This document shows, one piece after another, positions 10,688 through 21,144 of a DNA stretch of 64,000 nt. Made by a program: the position numbers and the translations under genes. Position 1 is the first letter of the stretch; each line of letters starts with the position of its first letter. This DNA is from Sphingobacteriales bacterium. Lineage in GTDB: Bacteria > Bacteroidota > Bacteroidia > Sphingobacteriales > Sphingobacteriaceae. The notes below the pieces were generated by a model. The model searched no databases. It had not been told where the DNA came from and was given only the letters and a program-made list of their open reading frames with translations. The DNA is taken from assembly GCA_004293485.1 (NCBI GenBank), contig RDYW01000031.1:1-64000 (forward strand). Direction: 5' to 3'.

Positions 10688-12058
10688 ATGTTTGATTCGA
10701 TAAAAAAAATATTAAACGCAAAAGAAAACGAAACACCATTAAGCTTTGGGCAAAAGCCAGATATTGTACGAGAAAAATCGGCCGAGTTATACCAAAAAGC
10801 CCAACAATATTTTCCTGGAGGAGTAAACTCGCCTGTAAGGGCTTTTAAATCGGTTTATGGTACACCTTTGTTTATACAAAAAGGCGATGGCTGTCGTATT
10901 TGGGATGCCGATGGAAACGAATTTATAGATTTTTGTGCATCGTGGGGACCTTTAATTTTAGGGCACAACAACGCAAAAGTACGTGAAAAAGTAATCGAAG
11001 TAATGCAAAACGGCATGAGCTTTGGTGCACCCACAGCATTAGAAAACCAACTAGCCGAATTGATATTAAAAAACAACAAATACATTGAAAAAATACGATT
11101 CACCAGTTCGGGTACCGAGGCTGTAATGTCGGCCATTAGGTTAGCCCGAGGTGTAGCTAAGCGAGATAAAATTATAAAATTTGAAGGCTGTTACCACGGT
11201 CATTTAGATGCGCTGTTGGTAAAAGCAGGCTCGGGTTTGGTAACCTTTGGCGAAACCTCATCGGCAGGCATACCTAAAGCAGTTGCAGATGAAACCATTG
11301 TGATAGCGCTAAACGATAAAGAAGCGTTATTAGCTGCTTTCGAGCAGTTTAAAGGCGAAATTGCTGCAGTAATTATCGAACCAGTACCAGCCAATAATGG
11401 CTTAATACTACAGCATAAAGAATATTTACAATTTGTACGCGAAATATGTACAAAACAAAATACTTTATTAATTTTTGATGAAGTAATATCGGGCTTTAGA
11501 GTAGGCTTTGAAGGCGCAGCAGGATATTATAGCATACAACCCGATATTATTACTTATGGTAAAATAGTAGGTGGCGGCTTACCAGTGGGTGCTTATGGTG
11601 CCTCGGCAGATATAATGGCTAATATTTCGCCCGAAGGTGCGGTTTACCAAGCAGGCACACTATCGGGCAACCCCGTTGCTATGGCAGCAGGTATTGCCCA
11701 GCTTACCGAATTACTAAAACAGGGTTTTTATAAAGATTTGAACAAAAAAACACTTGAATTTGCCGAATCTATCGAACGCTACGCTACGGCTAAAAACTAT
11801 AAATTAAAAGTGTTTACTATTGGTTCTATTTTTTGGATTGCTTTTACCGATAAAGAAGCAATAAGTGCTTCGGCAGATATTTTACCCGAAAGTATGGATA
11901 AATTTAAACTTATGCATCGCGAACTTTTAAACCGAGGAATATACTTTGGCCCATCGGGTTACGAAGTAGCATTTATTTCGGCGGCACATACCAAAGTAGA
12001 TTTAGAAAAAGCCAAACGAGCCATATTTGAAAGTTTAGATATAGTGTTTAGAAAGTGA
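10688..12058 (+). CDS. hemL: glutamate-1-semialdehyde 2,1-aminomutase
   Basis: 456 aa; PGGVNSPVRAFKSV, FTSSGTEAVMSAIRLARG, PDIITYGKIVGGGLPVGAYG. Confidence 0.94.
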   Translation: MFDSIKKILNAKENETPLSFGQKPDIVREKSAELYQKAQQYFPGGVNSPVRAFKSVYGTPLFIQKGDGCRIWDADGNEFIDFCASWGPLILGHNNAKVREKVIEVMQNGMSFGAPTALENQLAELILKNNKYIEKIRFTSSGTEAVMSAIRLARGVAKRDKIIKFEGCYHGHLDALLVKAGSGLVTFGETSSAGIPKAVADETIVIALNDKEALLAAFEQFKGEIAAVIIEPVPANNGLILQHKEYLQFVREICTKQNTLLIFDEVISGFRVGFEGAAGYYSIQPDIITYGKIVGGGLPVGAYGASADIMANISPEGAVYQAGTLSGNPVAMAAGIAQLTELLKQGFYKDLNKKTLEFAESIERYATAKNYKLKVFTIGSIFWIAFTDKEAISASADILPESMDKFKLMHRELLNRGIYFGPSGYEVAFISAAHTKVDLEKAKRAIFESLDIVFRK

Positions 12059-12127
12059 TCGTTAATTTATATAGTAAACGAAGAGCGATAGTGTTTTAAA
12101 ACAAACTTTAAATTTAATGCGCATGCT

Positions 12128-12223
12128 GCGTGAGGGTTAAAAGCGTAACAACTTGCCTGGTAGGCAATAATCCCACATCAACAAGGTTTTGTAGCACATA
12201 ACAAAACCCTATACATACACGCC
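12128..12223 (-). repeat. possible diverged copy of ~100 bp palindromic intergenic repeat
   Basis: GCGTGAGGGTT...AACCCT-ATACATA-CACGCC outer pairing; inner hairpins TTGCCT-GGT-AGGCAA and GGTTTTGT-AGCACATA-ACAAAACC; similar length and end sequences to the 18453 and 52118 elements. Confidence 0.35.
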
Positions 12224-12386
12224 AAGTATTATCCAAAAAAATTGGTTTTTAATTTTACCTAGTTTAGTACAAACGGGTAAAAATTATTGTAAAAAGCAAT
12301 AAATTTATATAAAATTATATACTTAATTTTTCCTCTTCAACATTTTACCTACTTTCACACCCAGCCAAAAAAATTAAACACAGTTA

Positions 12387-13532
12387 ATGATAACCAATAA
12401 TTCGGAAATCCCTATTTCTATGATAAGCCTGCAGCAACAATATGCACAGCAGAAAACAGAAATAAACCAAGCAATAAACCAAGTGCTGCACCGTGGCGAT
12501 TTTATACATGGGCTTGAGGTTAAAGTATTTGAAACCGAATTAGCCAAATACACCAACACAAATAATGTTATAGCTTGCGCCAATGGTACCGATGCCTTAC
12601 AATTGGCCTTAATGAGTTTGGGTATTGGCCCAGGCCACGAGGTTATTATACCCGCTTTTGCTTATGTTTCGGTGGCCGAAGTGCTGGTACTGCTAGGTGC
12701 AACGCCTATATTTGTAGATATAGAAAACGAGTACTTTTTTATTGATGTTACAAAAATAAAACAAGCCATCACACCCAATACCAAAGCAATAATTGCCGTT
12801 CACCTATTTGGGCAAACGGGTAATTTGGCTACTTTAATAGATATTGCGGTTGAACACAATTTATTTATAATTGAGGATAATGCACAGGCTTTGGGTGCAA
12901 GCTATACCTTTAATAACCAAACAAGTTTTTTAGGCAATTGGGGGCACATAGGTTGCACCTCGTTTTTCCCTACCAAAAACCTAGGCTGCTTTGGCGATGG
13001 CGGTGCTGTATTTACCAACGATAAATTGTTGGAACGCAAAATACGCATGATAGCTTCACACGGGCAATCGGTAAAATACCAACACGATTTGGTAGGTATA
13101 AACTCGCGGTTAGATACCCTACAAGCCGCAATATTAAATGTGCGCTTAAAATATCTTACCAAACAACAAAATCATAAAACCGAAATTTACCAATATTATA
13201 GCCAGCAATTGGCCAGTGTAAAGGAAATCATCTTACCTAAAACCAACCCTAATGGTCAGCCAGCCTGGCACCAATTTACCCTACAAGTAAAAAACGGCAA
13301 ACGAGATGCGCTACAAAGTTTTTTATCAAAAAAACAAATCCCATCAATGGTGTACTACCACATCCCCCTGCCAGCGCAAGCTGCGTACAAAAAGGTAGGC
13401 TATACACCCGAAAATTTCCCTATTGCCCAGCAATGTGCTTCCAGTGTGTTATCTTTGCCCTTACATCCTACTTTAAGCAAGCCACAAATAGATAATATTA
13501 TTAATGGCATAAAAGCATTTTATTATGGTTAA
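12387..13532 (+). CDS. DegT/DnrJ/EryC1/StrS aminotransferase, WbpE/WlbC-like
   Basis: 381 aa; HRGDFIHGLEV, ACANGTDALQLALMSLGIGPGHEVIIPAF, TSFFPTKNLGCFGDGGA. Confidence 0.9.
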   Translation: MITNNSEIPISMISLQQQYAQQKTEINQAINQVLHRGDFIHGLEVKVFETELAKYTNTNNVIACANGTDALQLALMSLGIGPGHEVIIPAFAYVSVAEVLVLLGATPIFVDIENEYFFIDVTKIKQAITPNTKAIIAVHLFGQTGNLATLIDIAVEHNLFIIEDNAQALGASYTFNNQTSFLGNWGHIGCTSFFPTKNLGCFGDGGAVFTNDKLLERKIRMIASHGQSVKYQHDLVGINSRLDTLQAAILNVRLKYLTKQQNHKTEIYQYYSQQLASVKEIILPKTNPNGQPAWHQFTLQVKNGKRDALQSFLSKKQIPSMVYYHIPLPAQAAYKKVGYTPENFPIAQQCASSVLSLPLHPTLSKPQIDNIINGIKAFYYG

Positions 13533-14106
13533 ACCCGAGGTTTATATACACCCCAGCAGCATGGTTGATGCTGATGTTAGCATTGGCGAAGGCACCAAAA
13601 TTTGGCATTTTTCGCATATATCGGCGCAAGCCAGCATAGGCAAAAACTGTATAATTGGGCAAAATGTATTTATTGGCCATGGGGTAATTATTGGAAATGG
13701 GGTTAAAATACAAAATAATGTATCGGTATATGCCGGGGTAAATATTGAGGATGATGTATTTATAGGCCCATCGGTGGTGTTTACCAATGTAATAAACCCG
13801 CGGGCTTTTATTAATCGGAAGACCGAATTTGTAAAAACAACCCTAAAAAAAGGAGCTACTATAGGCGCAAATAGCACAATAATATGTGGCAATACCATTG
13901 GCAAATATGCCATGATAGGTGCTGGAAGTTTGCTTAGTAAAACTGTAAACGATTACGAACTATGGTACGGTAACCCGGCCCAAAAACACAATTGGGTAGA
14001 TAGGTTTGGCAATAAATTAAATTTTACACCCAATATAAAAACCATAAAAGTGCAAAATTACACCTATACCCTAAACCCCGAAGGCAATGTTAAAGAGCAT
14101 GATTGA
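13525..14106 (+). CDS. left-handed beta-helix acyltransferase, WbpD/WlbB-like
   Basis: 193 aa hexapeptide-repeat protein; DDVFIGPSVVFTNVINPRAFI and LKKGATIGANSTIICG; overlaps upstream aminotransferase by 8 nt. Confidence 0.88.
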   Translation: MVKPEVYIHPSSMVDADVSIGEGTKIWHFSHISAQASIGKNCIIGQNVFIGHGVIIGNGVKIQNNVSVYAGVNIEDDVFIGPSVVFTNVINPRAFINRKTEFVKTTLKKGATIGANSTIICGNTIGKYAMIGAGSLLSKTVNDYELWYGNPAQKHNWVDRFGNKLNFTPNIKTIKVQNYTYTLNPEGNVKEHD

Positions 14107-14653
14107 AGTAAAAAACACCCTTGTACATCAAGATATTGTTACACATAATTTTGTATGCCATTTACAAAAATGTAAAGGGGCTTGCTGTATCGAAGGCGAT
14201 GCTGGCGCACCATTAGAGGCAGATGAATTGCCTATTTTAGATAAAATATATCCCAAAGTAAAACCTTACATGAACGCCAAAGGCATTGCCACGGTAGAAA
14301 GCGAAGGTACTTATGTTAAAGATTTTGAGGGCGATTTTACCACACCCTGTGTAGATACCAATAAAGAATGTGCGTATGTAATTTGGGAAAACGGGATTAC
14401 CAAATGCGCCATCGAAAAAGCCTACGAAGCGGGAGATATAGATTGGCAAAAACCAATTTCATGCCATTTGTACCCCATACGCATAACCGCTTACCCCGAG
14501 TTTGATACCCTGCATTATGATAGGTGGAGTATTTGCGCTAGTGCCTGTAATTATGGCGATACATTAAAGGTACCCGTGTACAAATTTTTAAAGAAACCCC
14601 TTATAAGAAAATACGGAGAAAGCTGGTTTAATGAGTTAGAAAATAAGATATAA
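14087..14653 (+). CDS. DUF3109 family protein (cysteine-rich)
   Basis: 188 aa; FVCHLQKCKGACCIEGDAGAPLE, CAIEKAYEAGDIDWQKPISCHLYPIR. Confidence 0.85.
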   Translation: MLKSMIEVKNTLVHQDIVTHNFVCHLQKCKGACCIEGDAGAPLEADELPILDKIYPKVKPYMNAKGIATVESEGTYVKDFEGDFTTPCVDTNKECAYVIWENGITKCAIEKAYEAGDIDWQKPISCHLYPIRITAYPEFDTLHYDRWSICASACNYGDTLKVPVYKFLKKPLIRKYGESWFNELENKI

Positions 14654-14731
14654 ACACCACCCAAAGCATATTTTTTTTTTACATTTACAGCCACATACTT
14701 ATATATTTTATAAAAACCATTACAAATTAAA

Positions 14732-15871
14732 ATGAGCAAAAGCGCATTAATCACTGGTATAACAGGGCAAGATGGTGCCTACTTGGCCGAATTTTTATTA
14801 AAAAAAGGCTATACCGTACATGGTTTAAAAAGACGCTCCTCACTTTTTAATACCGATAGAATAGACCATCTTTACCAAGACCAACACGATAATAATGTAA
14901 AACTAACTTTACATTATGGCGATTTAACCGATAGCACCAATCTTATAGGCCTAATACAACAAACCCAGCCCGACGAAATTTACAACCTAGCCGCCATGAG
15001 CCATGTTAAAGTAAGTTTTGATACACCCGAATATACCGCCAATGCCGATGGAATAGGCACCTTACGTATTTTAGAAGCTGTACGCTTATTGGGCTTAACG
15101 CAAAAAACCAGAATTTATCAAGCCTCTACCTCCGAGCTGTATGGCTTAGTACAAGCTGTACCACAATCCGAAAAAACACCATTTTACCCACGCTCGCCGT
15201 ACGCAGTAGCAAAAATGTACGCCTACTGGATAACCGTAAACTACCGCGAAGCCTATAATATGTATGCCTGCAACGGTATTTTATTTAACCACGAAAGCCC
15301 TATACGTGGCGAAACTTTTGTAACACGTAAAATTACCCGGGGCGCAACCAAAATTGCCTTGGGTTTACAAAACTGTTTATATTTAGGAAATTTATCGTCG
15401 CAGCGAGATTGGGGACATGCCAAAGATTATGTAGAAGCCATGTGGCTGATATTACAACAAGATACGCCCGAAGATTTTGTAATTGCAACAGGAGTAACCA
15501 CCACCGTACGCGAGTTTGTTAAAATGGCTTTCGCCGAGCTAGGCATCGAGGTTGAATTTAGTGGTAAACACGAACACGAAAAAGGCGTAATTATTGATGT
15601 AGATGAGGCTATTACCCAAAGTTTAGGCTTAAACCCAGATGCCCTAAAACCAGGGCAAACAGTGGTAAAAGTAGATCCTAAATATTACCGCCCTACCGAG
15701 GTAGAATTATTAATAGGCGACCCTACAAAATCAAATACCAAACTAGGCTGGATACCCAAATACGATTTAGCAGCTTTGGTAAAAGATATGATTCGGTCGG
15801 ATTTACATCTCACCAAAAAAGACCAATACTTAAAACAAGGTGGTTACCAAACCATGAATTATTTTGAATAA
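14732..15871 (+). CDS. gmd: GDP-mannose 4,6-dehydratase
   Basis: 379 aa; [49 protein letters not shown]. Confidence 0.95.
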   Translation: MSKSALITGITGQDGAYLAEFLLKKGYTVHGLKRRSSLFNTDRIDHLYQDQHDNNVKLTLHYGDLTDSTNLIGLIQQTQPDEIYNLAAMSHVKVSFDTPEYTANADGIGTLRILEAVRLLGLTQKTRIYQASTSELYGLVQAVPQSEKTPFYPRSPYAVAKMYAYWITVNYREAYNMYACNGILFNHESPIRGETFVTRKITRGATKIALGLQNCLYLGNLSSQRDWGHAKDYVEAMWLILQQDTPEDFVIATGVTTTVREFVKMAFAELGIEVEFSGKHEHEKGVIIDVDEAITQSLGLNPDALKPGQTVVKVDPKYYRPTEVELLIGDPTKSNTKLGWIPKYDLAALVKDMIRSDLHLTKKDQYLKQGGYQTMNYFE

Positions 15872-15897
15872 CCACCAAGCATAAACCAATTATATAC

Positions 15898-18402
15898 ATG
15901 AAAATTAAAAGAATACTCGTATTGCTTTTAGTATTTGTTACAGCAATTGCTTTAACAGGTAAAGCACAAAACATCAACGAAAAAAATTTTTCGACCCTTA
16001 AGGTTGATGATTTAACCGATAATCAAATTATGCAGTTTATGCAACAGGTGCAGGCATCAGGGCTTAGCGATGCACAGCTAGAACAAGTTGCCGCCGCCAA
16101 AGGAATGAATAGTGTTGAGATTGCTAAACTGAGAGAAAGGGTAGAAAAACTAGGTAAAACAACAAAAAATAAAACCGAAACCAATAAAACCACCACTATT
16201 AAAGGCCGTAAAGTAGCTAATGATAATGAGCCAGAAAACCCTGATGAGTTAGACTTGGCTGCCAAAAACGATAAAATACAAAGCCAAGCCGATATGGCTT
16301 TAACCGCCTTAAAATCTAAAATATTTGGTCGTGATTTGTTTGCAAACGCCAAAGCCGGTTTTGAACCTAACCTACGCCTAGCCACACCCAAAAACTACGT
16401 TATAGGCACCGACGACGAAATATTAATTGATATATACGGCTACTCCGAAGCCAATTACCAGCTAAAAGTATCGCCCGAAGGCACTGTAAATATTCCTTAT
16501 ATAGGTGTTGTAAATGTATCGGGCTTAACTATTGAAGCCGCTACCGCCCGTATAAAAAGCAAGTTAACGCCTGTATATAAAGGCCTTGCAGCTGGCAATA
16601 CAAAACTTAGCGTAAATATTGGCAATATACGCAGCGTAAAAGTGATAGTAACAGGCGAAGTTACCAAGCCCGGCACTTACACCTTGCCTTCGCTGGCAAC
16701 CGTATTTAATGCGCTATACTCATCGGGCGGCCCATCCGAAAACGGCTCGTTCCGTAATATCGAAGTAATAAGGGCGGGTAAAAAAATTGCCATTTTAGAT
16801 ATTTACGACTTTTTACTAAAAGGCGAACTAAAAAATAATGTACGCCTGCAAGACCAAGATATAATACGCATACCCACCTACCTTAGCCGGGTAGAAATGC
16901 TAGGCGAAATTAAACGCCCCGCTATTTTTGAGATGAAAAACGGCGAAGATTTAAACGCCCTATTAGCATTTGCTGGGGGCTTTACCGAGCGGGCTTACAA
17001 AGCCCGCATACGGGTGTTAAAAAATACCAATACCGAACGAAAAATTATTGATGTTACCCAAAACCAATTTGACACCTACCAGCCACAAAGTGGCGATAAA
17101 CTATATGTAAACGAAATATTAGATAGGTTTGAAAACCGTGTAAGCATTACTGGTGCCATATTTCGCCCTGGCGAATACGAATTACAAGCAGGCTTAACGC
17201 TTAAAAATTTAATAAACAAAGCCGAAGGATTAAAAGAAGACGCATTTTTAAACCGAGCCTATATTACACGCCTATTGCCCGATTTAAACACACAGTTAAT
17301 CTCCGTTGATTTACAAAAAATAATGAACGGCCAAGCCGATGATATTTCGCTAAAACGTGAAGACGAAATTACCATCTCTTCTATTTTTGATTTAAAGGAA
17401 GAATTTAATGTTACCATTGATGGCGAAGTGCGTGAACCCGGTAAATTTAACTATGCCGATAATATGAGTTTAGAAGCCTTGATTATTAAAGCGGGTGGGT
17501 TTAAAGAAGCCGCCACAGGTAAACGGGTAGAAGTATCAAGGCGGGTAAAAAATAGCGATGCCACCTCTACATCGGCCATCACCTCCGAAGTTTTTCAAAT
17601 TGATATTAACCAAGATTTATCAAGCAATACCGCTAGTTTTGTATTAAAACCTTACGATATTGTAACTGTACGTTCGTCGCCAGGTTACGAAAAACAAAAA
17701 CAAGTACGCATTGATGGCGAAGTAATGTACCCAGGCTACTATACCATTACCCGAAAAGACGAACGCATATCCGATTTAGTAAAACGAGCTGGCGGCTTAA
17801 CCGCTTTGGCCTATACCAATGGCGCATCGCTTAAACGAGCCTCTAACCTCGAAACCCAATTAGACCAAGAAAAAGAACAGCAAAAACTATTGCAGTTTAA
17901 AAAAATGCAAAGCAATGGCAAAGATACCACCCGCAATAACGATATAGAAAATAAAGTGTTGCGTAACGATTTTGTGGGCATTAACCTTACTAAAATATTA
18001 GATAAACCAGGCAAAAGGCAAGATTTGTTTTTAGAAAGTGGCGATGTACTAAACGTACCCAAGCAGTTACAAACCGTAAAAGTAAGTGGCCAAGTATTAT
18101 CACCTAATACAGTGGTGTATGTAAAAACCAAAGGCTTTAAACAATATATTTCCAATGCAGGCGGTTTTTCGCAAGGGGCATTAAAATCACGGGCTTATAT
18201 TATTTATGCCAATGGGGCGGTTAAAAGCACTAAAAAATTCTTGTTTTTTAACAATTTCCCGGTTGTAGAAACGGGTGCCGAAATTTTTGTACCCAAACGG
18301 GAAGAAAAAAACAAAATGACTGCCGCCGAAGTAGTGGGCATTACCACAGGCGTAGCATCATTAGGTGCCATTATTTTGGGGGTTTTAAATTTAATGAAGT
18401 AG
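15898..18402 (+). CDS. SLBB-domain polysaccharide export protein (Wza-like)
   Basis: 834 aa; signal peptide, DEILIDIYGYSEANYQLKVSPEGTVNIPYIG, multiple SLBB-like repeats. Confidence 0.88.
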   Translation: MKIKRILVLLLVFVTAIALTGKAQNINEKNFSTLKVDDLTDNQIMQFMQQVQASGLSDAQLEQVAAAKGMNSVEIAKLRERVEKLGKTTKNKTETNKTTTIKGRKVANDNEPENPDELDLAAKNDKIQSQADMALTALKSKIFGRDLFANAKAGFEPNLRLATPKNYVIGTDDEILIDIYGYSEANYQLKVSPEGTVNIPYIGVVNVSGLTIEAATARIKSKLTPVYKGLAAGNTKLSVNIGNIRSVKVIVTGEVTKPGTYTLPSLATVFNALYSSGGPSENGSFRNIEVIRAGKKIAILDIYDFLLKGELKNNVRLQDQDIIRIPTYLSRVEMLGEIKRPAIFEMKNGEDLNALLAFAGGFTERAYKARIRVLKNTNTERKIIDVTQNQFDTYQPQSGDKLYVNEILDRFENRVSITGAIFRPGEYELQAGLTLKNLINKAEGLKEDAFLNRAYITRLLPDLNTQLISVDLQKIMNGQADDISLKREDEITISSIFDLKEEFNVTIDGEVREPGKFNYADNMSLEALIIKAGGFKEAATGKRVEVSRRVKNSDATSTSAITSEVFQIDINQDLSSNTASFVLKPYDIVTVRSSPGYEKQKQVRIDGEVMYPGYYTITRKDERISDLVKRAGGLTALAYTNGASLKRASNLETQLDQEKEQQKLLQFKKMQSNGKDTTRNNDIENKVLRNDFVGINLTKILDKPGKRQDLFLESGDVLNVPKQLQTVKVSGQVLSPNTVVYVKTKGFKQYISNAGGFSQGALKSRAYIIYANGAVKSTKKFLFFNNFPVVETGAEIFVPKREEKNKMTAAEVVGITTGVASLGAIILGVLNLMK

Positions 18403-18452
18403 GGGAAATGATACTTTCTGATGAAATAAAATTTAATTCAGATATATTATTT

Positions 18453-18550
18453 GGGCGTTCCCCCCAAAAGGGGCGGGCTATCCGTTGCAAGTCCTTAAAA
18501 ACTTCGTTGCTCTTCGTTTTCTGCGGGCTTTCCACTACTATCCCTAACGC
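18453..18550 (+). repeat. ~98 bp palindromic intergenic repeat
   Basis: GGGCGTTCCCCCC-AAAA-GGGGCGGGCTATCC...GCGGGCTTTCCACTACTATCCCTAACGC; inverted ends GCGTT/AACGC, internal CCCC-GGGG hairpin; resembles an intergenic repeat I recall from other Bacteroidota. Confidence 0.55.
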
Positions 18551-18565
18551 AACTTGTGCTACACT

Positions 18566-19849
18566 ATGAAAAAACCAGTAATTGCTATCATAGGTTTAGG
18601 TTACGTAGGGTTACCCTTAGCAGTGGCTTTTGCAAAATATTACAACGTAATAGGCTTCGATACTAACCCAAGCCGTGTAACCCAACTACAAAACGGTAAC
18701 GATACCACTTTCGAAATTACTAGCGAAGAGCTTTTAGAGGTTCAAAAAAACAACAAAAATAATATTGGGCTAACCTGTACCCCTAACCCCAAGGAGCTTA
18801 AAAAATCCAATATTTTTATCATCACCGTACCTACACCAGTTGATAAAAATAACGGCCCCGATTTAACCGCCCTCATTGGCGCAAGCCAAACCGTAGCACA
18901 ATACTTAAAACCCAACGACATAGTAATATACGAAAGCACCGTATACCCTGGAGCTACCGAAGAGGTGTGCGTACCTGTTTTACAAACACAATCGGGCTTA
19001 ACCCATAACCAGCAATTTTTTACAGGCTATTCGCCCGAACGTATAAATCCTGGCGATAAAGTGCGCACTTTAACCAATATATTAAAGATAACTTCAGGCT
19101 CTAATGCAGATACTGCCGAAAAAATAGACCAACTATACAAAACCATTATTACCGCAGGCACTTTTAAAGTAAGCAGTATAAAAGTTGCCGAAGCCACCAA
19201 AGTGATAGAAAACTGCCAACGCGATGTTAACATTGCTTTTGTAAACGAGCTTTCTAAAATATTTAACCGCTTAGGGATAGAAACATACGAAGTGCTAGAA
19301 GCCGCCGCCACCAAATGGAATTTTTTAAACTTTACGCCAGGTTTAGTAGGCGGCCATTGCATAGGGGTTGACCCTTACTACCTAGCCCAAAAAGCCCAAG
19401 AAGTAGGCTACCACCCCGAAATTATATTGGCCGCCCGAAGGCTAAACGACGGCATGGGTACCTATATAGCCACCGAAACCATTAAAACAATGGTTAAAAA
19501 AGGTATCAATTGCAACAAAGGCAAGGTATTAATAATGGGTTTTACCTTTAAAGAAAACTGCCCCGATGTACGCAATACCCGCGTAATTGATATGGTAAAC
19601 GAACTAAAAAAATACCACCTTAACCTAAGTATTTACGACCCACTAGCCAACACCCACGAAGTAAAATCCGAGTACGGTATTGATTTAATAAACCAAATAC
19701 CTACCCAATATTTTGATGCCATAATTATAGCCGTAGGCCACACCCAGTTTAAAACAATGGATATTGTGGCGTTTAAGAAAAATAAAAATGCCGTTATTGT
19801 AGATGTAAAAAGTATTTTAGATAAACACCTTAGCGATTTTAGGTTGTAA
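18566..19849 (+). CDS. nucleotide sugar dehydrogenase (UDP-N-acetyl-hexosamine 6-dehydrogenase, TviB/VipA-like)
   Basis: MKKPVIAIIGLGYVGLPLAVAFAKYYNVIGFDTN, GFTFKENCPDVRNTRV; track ORF begins at a TTG at 18554, but ATG at 18566 is the more natural start. Confidence 0.93.
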   Translation: MKKPVIAIIGLGYVGLPLAVAFAKYYNVIGFDTNPSRVTQLQNGNDTTFEITSEELLEVQKNNKNNIGLTCTPNPKELKKSNIFIITVPTPVDKNNGPDLTALIGASQTVAQYLKPNDIVIYESTVYPGATEEVCVPVLQTQSGLTHNQQFFTGYSPERINPGDKVRTLTNILKITSGSNADTAEKIDQLYKTIITAGTFKVSSIKVAEATKVIENCQRDVNIAFVNELSKIFNRLGIETYEVLEAAATKWNFLNFTPGLVGGHCIGVDPYYLAQKAQEVGYHPEIILAARRLNDGMGTYIATETIKTMVKKGINCNKGKVLIMGFTFKENCPDVRNTRVIDMVNELKKYHLNLSIYDPLANTHEVKSEYGIDLINQIPTQYFDAIIIAVGHTQFKTMDIVAFKKNKNAVIVDVKSILDKHLSDFRL

Positions 19850-20156
19850 ATATATGCTATGCTTTTACAGCACTAGCGAACGTTAAACTAACCTACTTAG
19901 CGGTGCAATATGTTTAAAGTAATCAAATTTAAAATCCAAAATGAGAGGATAATTTTTAAATAATTTGAACCATAAATGCTAAGCTAACAGGGTAAAAATA
20001 TTAACAAGTAAGGGCATATTACCCAAAATTATTTATGCACTTAACTAGCCATTGCGTTGCAATATTATTCATTATGGTATAAAATAGCGGCGAAGCCATA
20101 GGTGGTTTATTCGTAAATTTTTTACTATTTAGCCTAGCCAATAAAAGGGTAAGGCT

Positions 20157-21059
20157 TTAACCCATTTTATTTTTTAAAAACCGTAAAACCCTTTTTATCA
20201 TATTTCCTTTTCTTTTACTTAAAAAAGTTTTAATAAGGGCGTATGCTTGTTTGTTTTCGTGGATGAGGGTAGGAAAATACTCGATTTGTTTTTGGTGAAT
20301 AGTAACCGAGTAGGTTTTTTCGATGTTAGAGTGTATGCCAGTGCCATCGTGGCCTATGTTATGTACCAACGATTTGCTGGGGTTAAGCGTAAGCCCTCCT
20401 TTAAGAAAAATAGAGGCGTACCAGCGTATGGCCCACGAATTGTTTTTGCCTTTTTTAAATTCTTGCATTTGTTTCCAAAAGTTCATGGTGCCATCAATAG
20501 CAAAATCATTTATTTTTTGTGTATCAAATTGAGCTATTAAATGATTGATATCAGGGTTAAAATTTACCCATGCTCGCTGCCAAGTAGCCCAACCCCAGCT
20601 GTGTGCGGCTCGGTATACAAAAGTTTGAGGCAAAGTATCGGCACCAGCCAAAGGGTACATATAGGCGCTTATGTGCATTAGTTTTTCTTGGTTTTGGTAT
20701 CGGTTTAATGCTTCGTTAAAGTAGGTAAGGGTGTATTTAGAGCTTAACAAATCGTCTTCGAAAACAATTACTTTACCATAAATATTTACCAGCTGCGTTA
20801 CACCAGTTATAATAGAATTAGCTAAACCCAAATTAGTTTTTTGTTCGGTAATGTGAATGTTTTTAAAACCCGTGGTGTGTTTTATTAGTTGGCGTACTTG
20901 GTTTACAGCATTTTGCTGGCTGGGGGTTTTTGCCGCATCCGAAAATATGTATAGCCTACTTTCATCGGCCAGTAAATTTTTTTGTAAAAATTTTAGGGTG
21001 CGGCGTGTGTGTTCGGGGCGGTTATATACAAATAGGGCTATAGGAGAAAAACCAGACAT
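20157..21059 (-). CDS. glycosyltransferase family protein
   Basis: 300 aa; IALFVYNRPEHTRRTLKFL, VFEDDLLSS, HSWGWATWQRAW. Confidence 0.75.
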   Translation of the reverse strand: MSGFSPIALFVYNRPEHTRRTLKFLQKNLLADESRLYIFSDAAKTPSQQNAVNQVRQLIKHTTGFKNIHITEQKTNLGLANSIITGVTQLVNIYGKVIVFEDDLLSSKYTLTYFNEALNRYQNQEKLMHISAYMYPLAGADTLPQTFVYRAAHSWGWATWQRAWVNFNPDINHLIAQFDTQKINDFAIDGTMNFWKQMQEFKKGKNNSWAIRWYASIFLKGGLTLNPSKSLVHNIGHDGTGIHSNIEKTYSVTIHQKQIEYFPTLIHENKQAYALIKTFLSKRKGNMIKRVLRFLKNKMG

Positions 21060-21144
21060 AATAGTTATTGTAGCAAAATTAAAAACGTTTTGGTTCTATT
21101 AAATGGCCAAGTTATACATTTACATTTTAATTTGCGTTGGGTAT

